This document shows, in pieces, positions 11,316 through 22,761 of a stretch of DNA of 64,000 nucleotides (positions within the stretch are counted from its first letter, which is position 1; each line of letters opens with the position of its first letter). The notes beneath the pieces were generated by a model, which was given only the letters and a program-made list of their open reading frames with translations, was not told the origin of the DNA and did no database searches. This DNA is from Pseudofabraea citricarpa (Eukaryota > Ascomycota > Leotiomycetes > Helotiales > Dermateaceae): contig JAPWGK010000014.1 in the NCBI GenBank assembly GCA_029641185.1, positions 248,001-312,000 of the forward strand, written 5' to 3'. Made by a program: the position numbers and the translations under genes.

Positions 11316-13792
11316 ATGGAGCCGTCTCCGGATCATTCGGGGTCATCATCCCGGCCAGAGGTGGAGAGGGACGTGGAAATGGTCATACCCTTAACCCAAA
11401 ACTCGACCACACGACCGCGCAAGAAGACTCCTAATGCGTTAGTTTTCGCTTGACCCGGTAGCTGGTGATTATTTCAACTTGCTAACCAATTCCTGCCGTG
11501 TTGTAGTTGTCAGCGCTGCCGAGTCAAGAAGATCAAGTGTTCGGGACAAGCGCCTTGTCGGAACTGTACAAGACGCTCCATCCACTGCAATTTTGACGAT
11601 GGCGATAAGAAAGTTACCGTATCAGAAAGGTGCGTGGGCTTGGGTTAGTTGTGGGAGTAACCTGAAAGTTCTATAGGTATCTCAATCGACTTCGTGGTGC
11701 AGCAGGTAAGCGACCACAGCAGCAGGCCCTGAATATATCTCGGCATGACACCCCTCCAAGCGAAGATTATCGACAGCCATCTCCCGTACAGTCTGAGACT
11801 CCGGCGGCACATGCCAGGCACTCGAATGGTACACAATTGCCGGTCAATAATGATATTTCAATCTCTCACGCGCATCTCAATCCCCTAAGTTCTGCAAACA
11901 CCAGGTCATTCTTGGTCACAGATAATTCGGGACGGCAAAGTAAGAAAGCTGGGCTCATTTATCCTTTTTTAAAGAGGCTAAAATGGCGGTAGGACACCCT
12001 GGATACTCTTCTACGTGGTCGTTCAGCTGGCAAATCCGAGGCTTGCTCAAGGATGCCATAAAAAACGACCTTGACGTCCAACTCACACCGGAACCAGAAG
12101 GAGGTACCTATGCTTTGGCATCAATGACTCTTCAGAATACAAGGAAGTTTGACATTAAATCTTGCCCCTCCCGTGATTTCGCGGTATACTTGACTACAAC
12201 AACCTTGTTCCATTTTAGCCCCATTTATTACTTGTTCGAGAAGGAGGACTTCTTGAACAAGGTTGATATACTATACCATGACAGATCTTCTAATAGTTTA
12301 CTATCGCATCTCTGGCTGGCCCAATTCTTCCTGGTAATGGCCTTTGGTAAGTTGCTTCTTGGTCGAGGTTCAACTGAAAATCGCCCTCCAGGAATGAAAG
12401 AATTCCTTGTTGCTATGGATCTACTACCCGATATCCCTCAGATTTACCGATCACAGGTCCTTGGAACTGAAGTTTTGTGTTTGATATGTCTGTATTTTGA
12501 ATCGGCGGACATGCGAAGTGTGGCACACAACTACGTAAGGACGGTTATTGTTAAAAACGCGAAATGACTGACACAACCTAGATTGGTCAAGCTCAACGTC
12601 TTGCATTATCAATTGGAATGCATCGTGAAGGACCACCCGGATGCCTTGACGAAAGAGAACGCGAGCATCGCCGAAAGTTGTGGTGGACTGTTTATATAAT
12701 CGACAGAAAACTTTCTATGAGTATGGGCTGTCCATCTAGCATTCAAGACAGCGATATAGATCTTTCATGGCCGTCATCAGACCGTGGTTTGACTCTTCAT
12801 ATTAAGATTGCGTCTTTGGTTGGAAGAGTGCTAGCAGGTAGCTTTTCCCTAGAAAAACAGGATCAGCTGGCTAATATTAGAAGCTGCTTATGCCCTCAAT
12901 GGAGCGATTAATGCGTCATACATATTCCGGATTCAAAACATCTTTGAAGGAATGAAAGAGTTGGCTACTGAATTTTCTGGGGAATTTGACTGGGACCCAA
13001 ACAAAGGATCCCAGATATCCAAGGCATCTGCGACACTCCATCTACTTTACTATCAAGTAAGGCCCGAAGCCCCCTGGAAAGAAATTCCTAAACGTTACTC
13101 TAGTGCACAATCCAAGCAACGCGATGCATTGTGTTCCTTCTCATCCAGAAGCGTATCTCGAGCCCTCAAGATGTTCTAACTAAGCAGCGACCAGTATCGG
13201 ACTCTGTAGCCGCAATGGTCAAGACATGCGTTGGAGCCGCCAGTACAAGTCTTGCAATGCTATCACTTCTACATAGCGAGGATCTTATTGGTAGGACCTT
13301 GTCGAAAGTATACATGTTTTGTGCTGATGCTGCTAAGACCCATTTGTTCCTTCCGATCTCGAATGTACTTTCTCCTCTGCCTCCATCCTCATTCTCTCTA
13401 CTATCGCCTATCCAGGTCTGAACCTCGATATTGCTAAGATCTCCACTGCTTCTTCTATCTTAAACTGGATGAGCGGAAAGGGCAATGTCATTGCACGAAC
13501 TCGGCAGCGGGAAATTGTTGAGCTCCAAGCTATGGCAAGAAATATTAGTGAGACGTGGAGCCACGTACCATTTATGTCAGAATTAGAGCCGGGCATCTCA
13601 GACTGTTTGTGGAAAGCGTTAGATATTCAAGATGTGGATAGAGAAAGAAACCAGGAGGCTGCAGTCATTGACCTTCTAGGTCAGTATACTGGGCTTGGTG
13701 ACGAGGAGATGAACGAAAATATGATGGATGAGATATGGTTCTGGGGTGCAGATGAAGGAACAGAGGAAGCTCCCCACTCTATCCAATACTAA
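11316..13792 (+). CDS. Zn2Cys6 transcription factor with fungal-specific TF domain
   Basis: Eight exons (11316-11437, 11507-11629, 11677-11939, 11993-12534, 12582-12837, 12881-13056, 13104-13290, 13338-13792) give 707 residues. The binuclear zinc cluster is complete: Cys42, 45, 52, 58, 61 and 68 (CQRCRVKKIKC then CRNC and C). It is followed by a short linker/dimerisation segment (ERYLNRLRG). A fungal_trans middle homology region starts near the TWSFSWQ segment. It continues through LWLAQFFLVMAFGK and DLLPDIP, then LWWTVYIIDRKLSMSMGCPSSI. The protein should bind CGG-type DNA sites as a nuclear regulator. The next gene downstream, on the same strand 516 bp away, encodes a PLP enzyme and is a plausible target. 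That link rests on position only. Confidence 0.93.
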
Positions 13793-14308
13793 GATCTAGA
13801 TGCATCTAGATAATCCTGCCAAACTAATTTAAAGAATTAGAAACGCTAAATAGGTGCATCTTCTTTTATTTGCACATAGATATGAAAAGCTTCAAGAGTT
13901 AATTACCTTACTTTGAGAAGGAATAGACAGAAGAAGCGTCTTTAACAGATCATAAGTCCGGTAAAGGTCAATTAGGTTGAGTCCGCTTGCTTGTATGTAA
14001 ATGAATTAATGATGATGTTGACAGAAAGTTTTGGAGGGAAAGCAGAAAGGTGCCTCGACCCGGAGTCCATCAGAGAGAGCGAAAATAATACACAAATTTC
14101 TATCTACAGGAGCCTCTAAGAAGATTAGTCATTACTTGTGCTCGGAACACATTCCGGAATGCAGAGCCGAAGCACAAGAGATCCGGACACAACTTTTTCA
14201 TCCTATTTATTATCTGAAAACCTTTCCTCAAACGTTCTATTCTCCTCTAAATTCCATATACACAAAAGGCTATTATCAGCTAATTGTTTCAACTTACAAC
14301 TTCTCAGG
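13793..14308. other. Spacer between regulator and PLP-enzyme genes
   Basis: AT-rich 516 bp holding the regulator's 3' end and the enzyme's promoter. An open frame runs into the enzyme's first exon from upstream, but it has no family match before the ATG at 14309. No clear paired CGG operator was found by eye. Confidence 0.4.
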
Positions 14309-15681
14309 ATGCACCAATCCCCGTATCCCAACAACCTTTGCTCTTATATTGGGAAACACAAAACGGAGCTCCCTTCTCCATCAATATGTATTTCCTTGCC
14401 AGCTATCAAGGCAAACGCTACTGTTTTTCATAGCAGAGTAAAAAGATCTGGGATGAGCTACCGTGCTCATGTTAAGACGAACAAGGTAGGGCACCTTTGA
14501 GTAACGTCTAAAACAAACTTCTTGGGAACCTCTTACTTCTTTCTAGACTATAGAAGTCACCCGACTTCTTTTGGAAAGTACCTCAACCACGAAGGTAGCC
14601 GTCTCAACAATGAGCGAAGCACGAGGTCTGAGTAGCCTGATCAAGGAAGGTCTGATAACCGAGGTACAAAGCTCTTTGATCGCTTTGTACAGTGGCTCAC
14701 AAGACCCAGATCCTCTACGGTGTGCCTGTGGGTCCTTCCATGCTACCTGAACTCGATTTTCTCTCTCAGAGCGTCACCACACGTCTAATAATAGACCACC
14801 CTGATCACGTTAGCATTCTTGCCAACTATAAGCGTCTCGAAAGCAAGCACAGCGGCTCCTGGACAGTGTTTATCAAATTGGACATGGGAGCCCGACGTGC
14901 CGGACTGCCTCTTTCATCACCCTCGCTTATTCAACTTATCCGGCTAGTGGAAGCTTCACCGAACATTGAACTATACAGCTTTTATGCCTACGCCTCACAT
15001 GCGCATTGCACGGCTGGCATATCGGATGCTGAGGGACATCTTACAGAGCAGGTATTAGAGATGCTCAAGGCGGCTGCACTGGTTGCAGATCGGACGAAGC
15101 CCCTTGTATTGTCAATCGGGTCATCGCCGACCGCGCGAGTCATCATGCCAATTCAGGAGACGGTGCCGAGCAACTTGACATTCGAAATACATGCTGGCAA
15201 GTCGTTTCCTTCCTCACGCTTTCCACTTCTGTATCTGCATTAACACATGATTCTAGGTAGTTTGATCTTTAACGACCTGCAACAACTTGCCACTGGCACT
15301 GCAGCACCGCCTTTCCACCTCGCTGCTACCGTTATTGCCGAGATTTGCTCCGTCTATGAACACCGTAATGAGGCGCTTATAAGCGCCGGCGTGCTAGCAC
15401 TCACACGTGAAAAGCAGACCGCTTCATTCCCTGGATTTGCAAGAGTGAGAGATGATCTTCGCCGAGGTTGGGTCGTGGGTAGAATTAGTCAGGAACATGG
15501 CGTTTTGGTCTATGAAGACGAAGGAGTGCAGAGGAGAGTTGAAACAGACTGGAAAATTGGTGATAAGGTCGAACTGGATATACAGCATAGCTGTATTGTC
15601 GCGGCTATGTTTGGTTGGTACTTTGTTACTGATGAGAAAGGATTCATTGTAGACATTTGGTTTCCATGGAAATGGTGGTGA
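14309..15681 (+). CDS. D-serine dehydratase-like / alanine-racemase-fold PLP enzyme
   Basis: Four exons (14309-14485, 14547-14663, 14704-15196, 15257-15681) give 403 residues. Intron 2 is only 40 bp. Intron 3 uses a GC donor (GCAAGT) with a CTAG acceptor. The N-terminal strand has YRAHVKTNK, where Lys56 is the expected PLP lysine. The alanine-racemase-like barrel follows (KLDMGARRAGL, YAYASHAH, LSIGSSPTARV, EIHAG). The C-terminal beta domain ends in QHSC (His373, Cys375), matching the zinc-binding His-x-Cys of eukaryotic D-serine dehydratases, then WYFV and FPWKWW. Likely reactions are D-serine to pyruvate plus ammonia, or D-threonine-type aldol cleavage. The family does not decide which. The preceding regulator may control it. 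Confidence 0.9.
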
Positions 15682-16340
15682 ATATTATATCACGCAGTAG
15701 AAGAATCGAGTTTAAGGATAGCATACGTTTCTTGAAGACCAAGAGGAGCACCACTTAAATATTTGGCGGCGATCTCACCTGCTTGGAGGACTTCGATTAC
15801 TTCAATTCAATAACCACTCCCATATAACCTTAGGAATCCCCAAATTCTCCTCTATAACAACCAGCTCACCGCGTATGGATAAGTGAATATCCGCTGTTCT
15901 GTAAGTAGAGCTACAGGTAACTACTCTCGATCACTACGTACTACAAGGCAATGCGGGTGTATCGACAATGGATTACGTATCATCTGCGCACTTGAGGATC
16001 AAGGGCTCGGGTGTTCAGGTAATAGAAACGACACGGGTCAATGAGAATATCATGTAAATCTTCCCACACAATTGAACTTCCCATCTTTCTCTGGCGATCC
16101 TAATTCATGAAGAAATCTACATTCATTCTTGGTTACAAACTGAACTACAAGTATTATCTGCATTAAAGTCAATTGGTTGTTATGCTTTAGAGTCTAATGC
16201 AGAATCAAGATCAGAGCCATCCATAGTAAGCAGCTATGTCCCTTCACCTAACCCAACGCACTAGTGATATGTCCCCGGAGCTATCAGCCTGTAACGTTCT
16301 TTGCAAAGAGATCCTTAAAGCTGCAACTCCTTGGTATCTC
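15682..16340. other. Intergenic between convergent genes, with repeat copy
   Basis: The interval lies between the 3' ends of the PLP enzyme and the SNF2-family gene. It contains the right copy of the direct repeat (15808-15972) and otherwise AT-rich DNA without a coding frame. Confidence 0.45.
15808..15972 (+). repeat. Diverged direct repeat, right copy
   Basis: Partner of 10207-10395 in the same orientation. The final 90 bases are the best conserved part (GTGAAT...TTCTGTA..AGAGCTAC...CGTACT.CAAGGCAAT..GGGTGTATCG). The upstream part is more diverged. Confidence 0.7.
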
Positions 16341-19300
16341 TCAAATCTCAAGCTGCTGCATATCCCCCGCTACCATGTCACTTTGGTCATGCGCGACATC
16401 CTCTTTTCCCTTTGAAAGATATTCTAGTGCTTCAGTCCACTGAGTTTGGTTGCAATTGTATGATGGCACTCCATTAGTCCATGCCCAACAGTCCATAGTA
16501 ATACCCGCTGGATCTTGCTCAAATACCTCTGGCTGCCATCTAATGTGATTTCTTATGTCGATAGTCTGGTCGAAAGTTCCCAAAGTGATCAGACGATAGA
16601 TGATAGGATTGAAGACTTGTCCAGATCGAGTAAGACGGCCCACGAATTGATCTTCTAGATAACCGTTTGGTAGGCGTTCATAAAGGACCATAACATGACA
16701 GCGATGATGGAGATCCATGTCTTCACCAAAATCCGTAGGGATGATCAAAATGTCAATGTCGTCATCTTGGTTGAAACTGGATTGTATTTCAAGTTTCTCT
16801 GCAACAGTTTCATTTTGTTTTGTATGGAGAACTTTGATGTTGAGGCCAAGACCTAGAAGGTAAGTTTCAAGCAACATGCTCACAGCTAAATGCTCTACCC
16901 CAAGAATGATCTTATCTCGGTGTTTACCCTTGTCCAGTATATGATGCTTGATGATCATATCCAATGCCAGAAGTTTGGGATGCTCTTGGTGATAAAAAGC
17001 AGCAGCATCTGCCAAAGTGGTAGGTAATGGTGTATTAGGTGGATTGATACAGGAAATAAACTCTTGCATTGGCGATTTCATTGCAGCTCTCCACCCTAGA
17101 AAGTCTACTTTCTTAGTATCCATGAATCGATTCATGGTAGACGAGGAAAGCTGCTCGGCGACACTTCTGGTGCTGCTAGGAGCTTGTAAGGCTTGGTGAC
17201 TATGAGAGCTAGAATTGACATCGGCACCTAGCGGAATCTGCTGTCTTGATACTTCATTCTCCTCGTCCAGCATTTGAGTGTAAGATCGCTTGGAAGAGGT
17301 TTTGGGTGTTTTGCGGGGGGTACTACGCTTAGCAATCTCGCGCTTTTCATACGGATGGTGTTGTAGATTGAATCTTAGCATAGCACAAGTTGCTGTTAAC
17401 TGTAATTCTCTGTATGTAGGACTGCCTCGTAAGCCTCCCCACCTAGGGGGGCCTTTGTGGAGTTGTGCGTAAGCCTTAGCTCTGAATTTCTCGGACTTAA
17501 GCATGTCGACATCAGTAAACGCAACAGGAACGTTGTATATTCTTGGTTCCGGGAGCCCATATCCAACAAATCCACTGAGATTAAACTCCCAAGCCTCATG
17601 AACTCCTGCAGCTTCAATAATTTGACTATGGGATTTCCGTCGCAGCAAGAAATTCTGAACAACTTCCTTGAACCGATTCATTGCAATTTGAAGATCTCTT
17701 TCCCGGGTGTTGATGGGTTTGGATTTCGATGTGACTATTACCAGTCAATAAAAGAATGGAACTTGGTTGAGAACAAACTTACATGTCATCAAAGGCAAGA
17801 TATATCTTTTGAATGCAGCAGAGGTACATTTCTGGCGGATGTTCATATCCTCCCAAGTCTGACCAATGCTCATCATATCATCATCCCCCTCTAAGAATTG
17901 GAGAATCTTCACTCCATCCGAAGCGTTGTTCAGAACTTGTGGTGAAGTGATAGCGACTCTCATCTTTCCTTTCAGTGCGGTAAGTAATGTGGCTTTGGGC
18001 ACCCGTAAGGTTCCTGAATTTCTATATCCTTCATCACAAATAATCCGCTTGATGAGGCCCCGCAAAATGTGAGGTTCGCTTGCCTTGTTAATCGAACGCT
18101 CCCCGCCACTGTCGTTTGATCCCAAATCGGAAGAGCCATGTCCTCCTACAAGGTCATATGAAGTAAATATCACTATTCCATCAGTTTCCACCTTCGTTGG
18201 GTCAAATATCCCCCCATGGGTGAAGTCCTGTGGCTCGATAAAGTCTGTGATTAAGCCGTCTTCTTGAACATATACTGTGACAGATAGACTAGAATCATGT
18301 GCAAGAACTTCTTGTGCTTTATCAAGCCATTTTTTAATGGCAGATGGAGGCACTACCAAGAGACTTGGAGATGATCGCGTTGTGGGTGTGGCCTCCCTAC
18401 AATATTTTGCATGAGACATCACCAGGTAGCCAAGGATAGTGGTCGCCTTGTCAGCAGCACAGAAGTCAGCGATGACAGCACGCTTCATTTCTGACGATTC
18501 CATGGTAAGTAGAAAATGAATACCCATGACTTGATGAGGCTTCAGAACGCAATTGCTTACGAAGCCTTTTACTTGTGGTCTTCTGGGATTCCATCCATAG
18601 ATATGGCATACTTCCAAGTAATTATCTGGCGAGAATCTGGCGTCGTTGAGGTAGTATTCTAGCCGAGACTGCAAATCAAGCCAAGTTCCTTCCATTAATT
18701 TGTAGAACTGTTTGGGGTCCACAGAACGACCTAGTTGATCATTGAAGCTTGGTACCTCTCCCTGAATGGCGCATGGTTCCGGCAAAGGTTGACTGGCACT
18801 GTAAGAGTAGCCGGTGGACAATTCTAACTCAATAGAGGAGAATGGTATGTGGGGAATGGCTACGCCAGAAGCAATATTTCTGCGCATCAACTCCCGAAAC
18901 ACCGCATCGATTGCTGAATATCGGTTTCGTCGATTTGTTTCAAAATCTGCATTTGGATCGCTACAGAAGCTGCCCTTGTACTGAAAGTTCTCTGGATATC
19001 TCTTGGCGCCTATTGGTAGTTCTTCGACAGATTCGATCTTGGCTGTACGTGTCGTGGTTATGGTCATGGTACGTGATGTTGACTTCCGATTGTAATCCTT
19101 AGCAAACTTGCATATTACCATCCTCGCAACGGTCACTCTCTCCCTGGTGTATGCCTGCCCTCTAAATACAGGGAAATGCTTGCAATTATCGATGATATGC
19201 TTTGCAGCATGCGCCCAAACAGTCTCTATCGGGTATTGTTCTGGCCGTGTTTGATCGAATGATGGCAGCATGGTGGGTAGTTGCAGCATTTTATGAATTG

Positions 19301-19478
19301 CTAAGACTTTAGGACAGCCTTTGAGGGCGTTCGCATGCACAAGCCACATATAAGCGGAACGCATATTGTCGTTTTCGATGACGGATATCCATTGGCCTTG
19401 GGGAATTCCCAGTCTTGCAAGCAGGCCAGACTGGGATATATCCCACATGTCAGTGTTCCTAATCTGAGGAGGAGGCAT
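16341..19478 (-). CDS. SNF2-family helicase-like protein with degenerate ATPase motifs
   Basis: Exons 17783-19478 and 16341-17734 join across a 48-bp intron (GTAAGT...AATAG) to give 1029 residues from the first ATG. The frame stays open up to 19718 without another ATG, so an upstream exon is possible. The SNF2_N region begins near residue 313 (LKPHQVMGIHFLL). The expected Walker A G-K-T is D-K-A (residues 343-345) and the DEGH box is DEGY (482-485). The C-terminal helicase half is recognisable: LGLGLNIKVLH, DIDILIIPTDFGEDMDLHHRC, and motif VI QFVGRLTRSGQ. Intact relatives remodel nucleosomes or other DNA complexes using ATP. This one keeps the fold and the motif I lysine, but its ATPase is doubtful. 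There is no frameshift or internal stop. Confidence 0.85.
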
Positions 19479-20271
19479 GTTTGTGGAGAATGACGGTGGG
19501 CGCAATTCAAGATGCGCAGTATGGGATGGCGTAGAACCACGATCTAGAATGACCTGCCTTTCAATACTGCTCGGTAGACGCGACGAGAGTACTCCGGTGG
19601 CTGCGTAGATCGAAACTGGGGATGGGAAAGTAAAGGGAACAGAACGTTCCTTGCGAGTAGATCGATGGAAGATCAGACCCCCAAATGTTGTTATCAAGCT
19701 TTGCAAAGAGAACAGCAAGTCTGTGGATGGAAGATCGTTAATATGACCAAAGGTTGGAATTTATCAATCGCCTCGCTTCGCTACGCGTGACATACGATAA
19801 GCGACAGGCGATAGACGACATAGATTAAGAACTTCATTGAAACTGTTTAGTGCATTCATCACGAATTAGATATATATGCTCTCAATTTTACATGACAGAG
19901 AGAAAGTGAAGTCGCTCTAGATGTTATATATGTTATCTGTATTAAGCTATTCATATCTAGCGATTCTGATTTCAATATCAACTAGTTTTGACGTTCTGCA
20001 CGGTTTCTTTGAAGCGAATTTTGACTCGCCAAGATTCTCGTGGTGAATGAAGGAGGGGTGGTGTTGTGCTCAGCATAATTTCTGCTTACTTGCGACTTCA
20101 GCTCAATCTATCAAAGGTACTGTTTGCTACAAAGCACCCCACAACCGCATCAGCGCTTCAGCCCTCTTTATTGCAACCCAGAATCCAATCTCCTAAGCTG
20201 TGAGTTCTTCAAAATCTGGTTACAAGACGCTGTGAGTCTGATACTAAACCGGGGATCCTAGACTTGAGAAA
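19479..20271. other. Divergent promoter region
   Basis: The interval lies between the start of the SNF2-like gene (minus) and the small unknown gene (plus). The part next to 19479 is an open frame continuous with the SNF2-like protein and could be coding through an unseen first exon. The rest is AT-rich with no clear motif. Confidence 0.4.
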
Positions 20272-20868
20272 ATGACCTGCCAAGCTGGGCTCCAAATCTT
20301 CGACAGTCAGAACAACATCGATGACGACGCCCCTCATACAACGGGAGATACAGATGCGCAATTCATCCAATGCCTCAACATTAAGGATTGTACTCTGGAG
20401 ACTGTCTTCAAAGAACAGATTCAGGAGAGCATGTCTGATCTAGACAAAGAGATCGATGCTACCGGCACAGCAAACCTAAATGGCGGAGAGGTGGCATTGG
20501 AGGATACATACAAACGCGCGCTTCTTCTTTGCTGCGATAGACTTGTTTGGCGAGCTGTTGAGCACGCCGAATACCTATCACAGAGAGATGCGGAAACAAG
20601 AGATAATATCACTACCCGCCTACAGAGCGTCCTGAGAGAGGTTAAGTCCGAGGTTGAATTGAATCAGGACAGCCAATCTCCACAACTCAAGAGAGTCAGA
20701 CTTGAAGCACTTGAACAAGTCATTGGAGTTATTTGCTACCCTGAGAGAGTACATAATATGCTTTCCTCTTACAGATCTTCCTCTAGAGACTATTCCCCGC
20801 TCACCGATGATGATGGCGAGGTTACTCCACGGGCAGCAACTCCAGCCCCCAGCCTGCATGAGCGATAA
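20272..20868 (+). CDS. Hypothetical acidic protein, 198 residues
   Basis: A single-exon frame from an ATG to a stop. It is acidic and mostly helical (for example LEDTYKRALLLCCDRLVWRA, residues 77-96) and has a Ser/Pro/Thr-rich disordered tail from about 165. I recognise no domain, signal peptide or membrane segment. Uninterrupted length, helical periodicity and position opposite the SNF2-like gene favour a real gene. A further exon is possible because an acceptor-like TTTTTCAG lies just after the stop, but no good donor precedes it. Confidence 0.5.
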   Translation: MTCQAGLQIFDSQNNIDDDAPHTTGDTDAQFIQCLNIKDCTLETVFKEQIQESMSDLDKEIDATGTANLNGGEVALEDTYKRALLLCCDRLVWRAVEHAEYLSQRDAETRDNITTRLQSVLREVKSEVELNQDSQSPQLKRVRLEALEQVIGVICYPERVHNMLSSYRSSSRDYSPLTDDDGEVTPRAATPAPSLHER

Positions 20869-22761
20869 TCTGGCTGCTTTTTCAGGCGGAAGAAGTTTTT
20901 AGAGGCTCCAGCATGAGAAGTATCAGGGAATGGTTGCTCGCTTATGGGCCACCTATGATGGAATGGAAAAGACAAGTGGAAATGGACGAGATCTGGCTTC
21001 CGAGTCAACTTAATAGGGATAATTCCTCGTCAATCATTAAGAATGAAGTCCACATAAACCCAAAAAATCTTCTGCGAATGCCAATGATATGTTCTCCTGC
21101 TGTAAACCAAGAAGAATGATTTTGAACCCCAATCAGGCTAACCTTCGGCTCTTTCGTTCCCACGGCGGATTTGCTACTTATAATCCTCGCCTTCTAGGTG
21201 AAACTGTTATTGGTATTCCGGGTGTTGAGAACTTCCTCTGATATCTCTCACTTGATTACAGGTATTTTACCATAGTCCTACAGCCAGCCTCCAGAGGGGC
21301 TCAGCATTTAATCTAAACAGAATACGAGGTGCAACACAGAAATATTCTAGAAGAGCATCTTCTAATCCAGCTTCTAAAGCAAGCCTATGAATTTATTCAT
21401 TGGTATTGGGGGCCTTCTTGCACGAATCGGATTTATCATCTTAGAGTCTTGAGGGATTAGGTCTGTGATTATCGTGGCAAAGCCTTATTACGCAGGCCAG
21501 TTGCCAACATAACCTTTAGCCTCATGCTCAATTCCATCATCTATGAACTTGGAGTAAAAGCACATATTGTACGGGTATCCTTGAAGAAAAAGAAACACAA
21601 AGCATGGCCTGCAGCTCGACGAGCAGTACAAGTTGGACATTCGCTGTAAAGGTATCATCACTTTTCGAACCACCATACCAACGCTGCATCCCTTCTCCCT
21701 CTTTTCACTATCTTTACAGAGTTCAATATCTCTGGAGAGTAAGGCAAGCCAATGTTCATGTAAGGATGGTAGACAGACATCCAGCATATCTTCGGTTTAG
21801 CACCTCTATTCAAAGCAGCACTGGCTAATCTTTGCCTTATATCCTTGGTCGACAATCTGAACAATTAAGTTGGAAATTGACTTGATACCAATGATTGGTT
21901 GTCGCTTATATCCACACCTCACAGGAAATCCAATGCTGAGCACCTCCTAATAGCCATCAGCCAAGTATTCGGACGACAAATTACGAGGAAATTCATCCAA
22001 ATAGCAAGCTTTCGACCGCATCTGAGCTATCATCAGAGGCGGCCCCTTCAATTGGGATGAACGGCTGGGGTGGCTCATCGGAGACGACACTCGAAGCCCG
22101 CTCAAGCGTCATTGCAACAGGTTGGCCCCTACCATCACGCGCTGGTATCGAGTTTATAACTGAATAACACGAAGAGTCCGGGCTGTCGCGATTCGCATCC
22201 TGGTCGAAGTCGCCAATTGTATCGCTGGTGCCTCTGGAGAATCCGTCACTTCAATTGTGCTGCGCAGCTTTGGTAAACGGTTGGACAAGCATTGCCAGGT
22301 GTAAAATTCGTGAATGTAGCGTATCTTCCATTCCGTCAAGGTCTCGTCTCAATGCTTTGTGTGCTTGCAAATTCTCTGTTTAAGAGAGGCAGCTGTTGAA
22401 AACCGGGAGTTATTGTCGAGTTCTCCATGTTAATGTCTGAAATGACTTCGGCTCGTTGGGTAGTTAATACTTGAATTCGGGGAGTGAATGAAATCATGCC
22501 GCGCCAGAAAAGGCTTTTCGAATTAGGGCAAGATCGGACGCGTAAGAAGGGCCACATACCAACGCTGCAGTCAAGATAGAAGAGTTCGGATACCTAAGGG
22601 AATTTCTTAGACGATGTAGTTGGTGAGATCTTTGTCAAACCGCGCCTCGAGCAGTATGTATGGACCGCCTTGAAAGGATCACAGCCTTTTGAAGTAGCAT
22701 TTGAGTGAATATATTTGAGATTTCTCTACTAAACTTTATAAATTAAACCTGTTGTTGGATA
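20869..22761. other. Intergenic, 1.9 kb, no supported gene
   Basis: Frames here are at most about 100 codons, overlap one another and show no domain. A small frame at 20913-21119 might belong to the upstream gene. The region could hold decayed sequence, but I cannot name a source. Confidence 0.4.
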
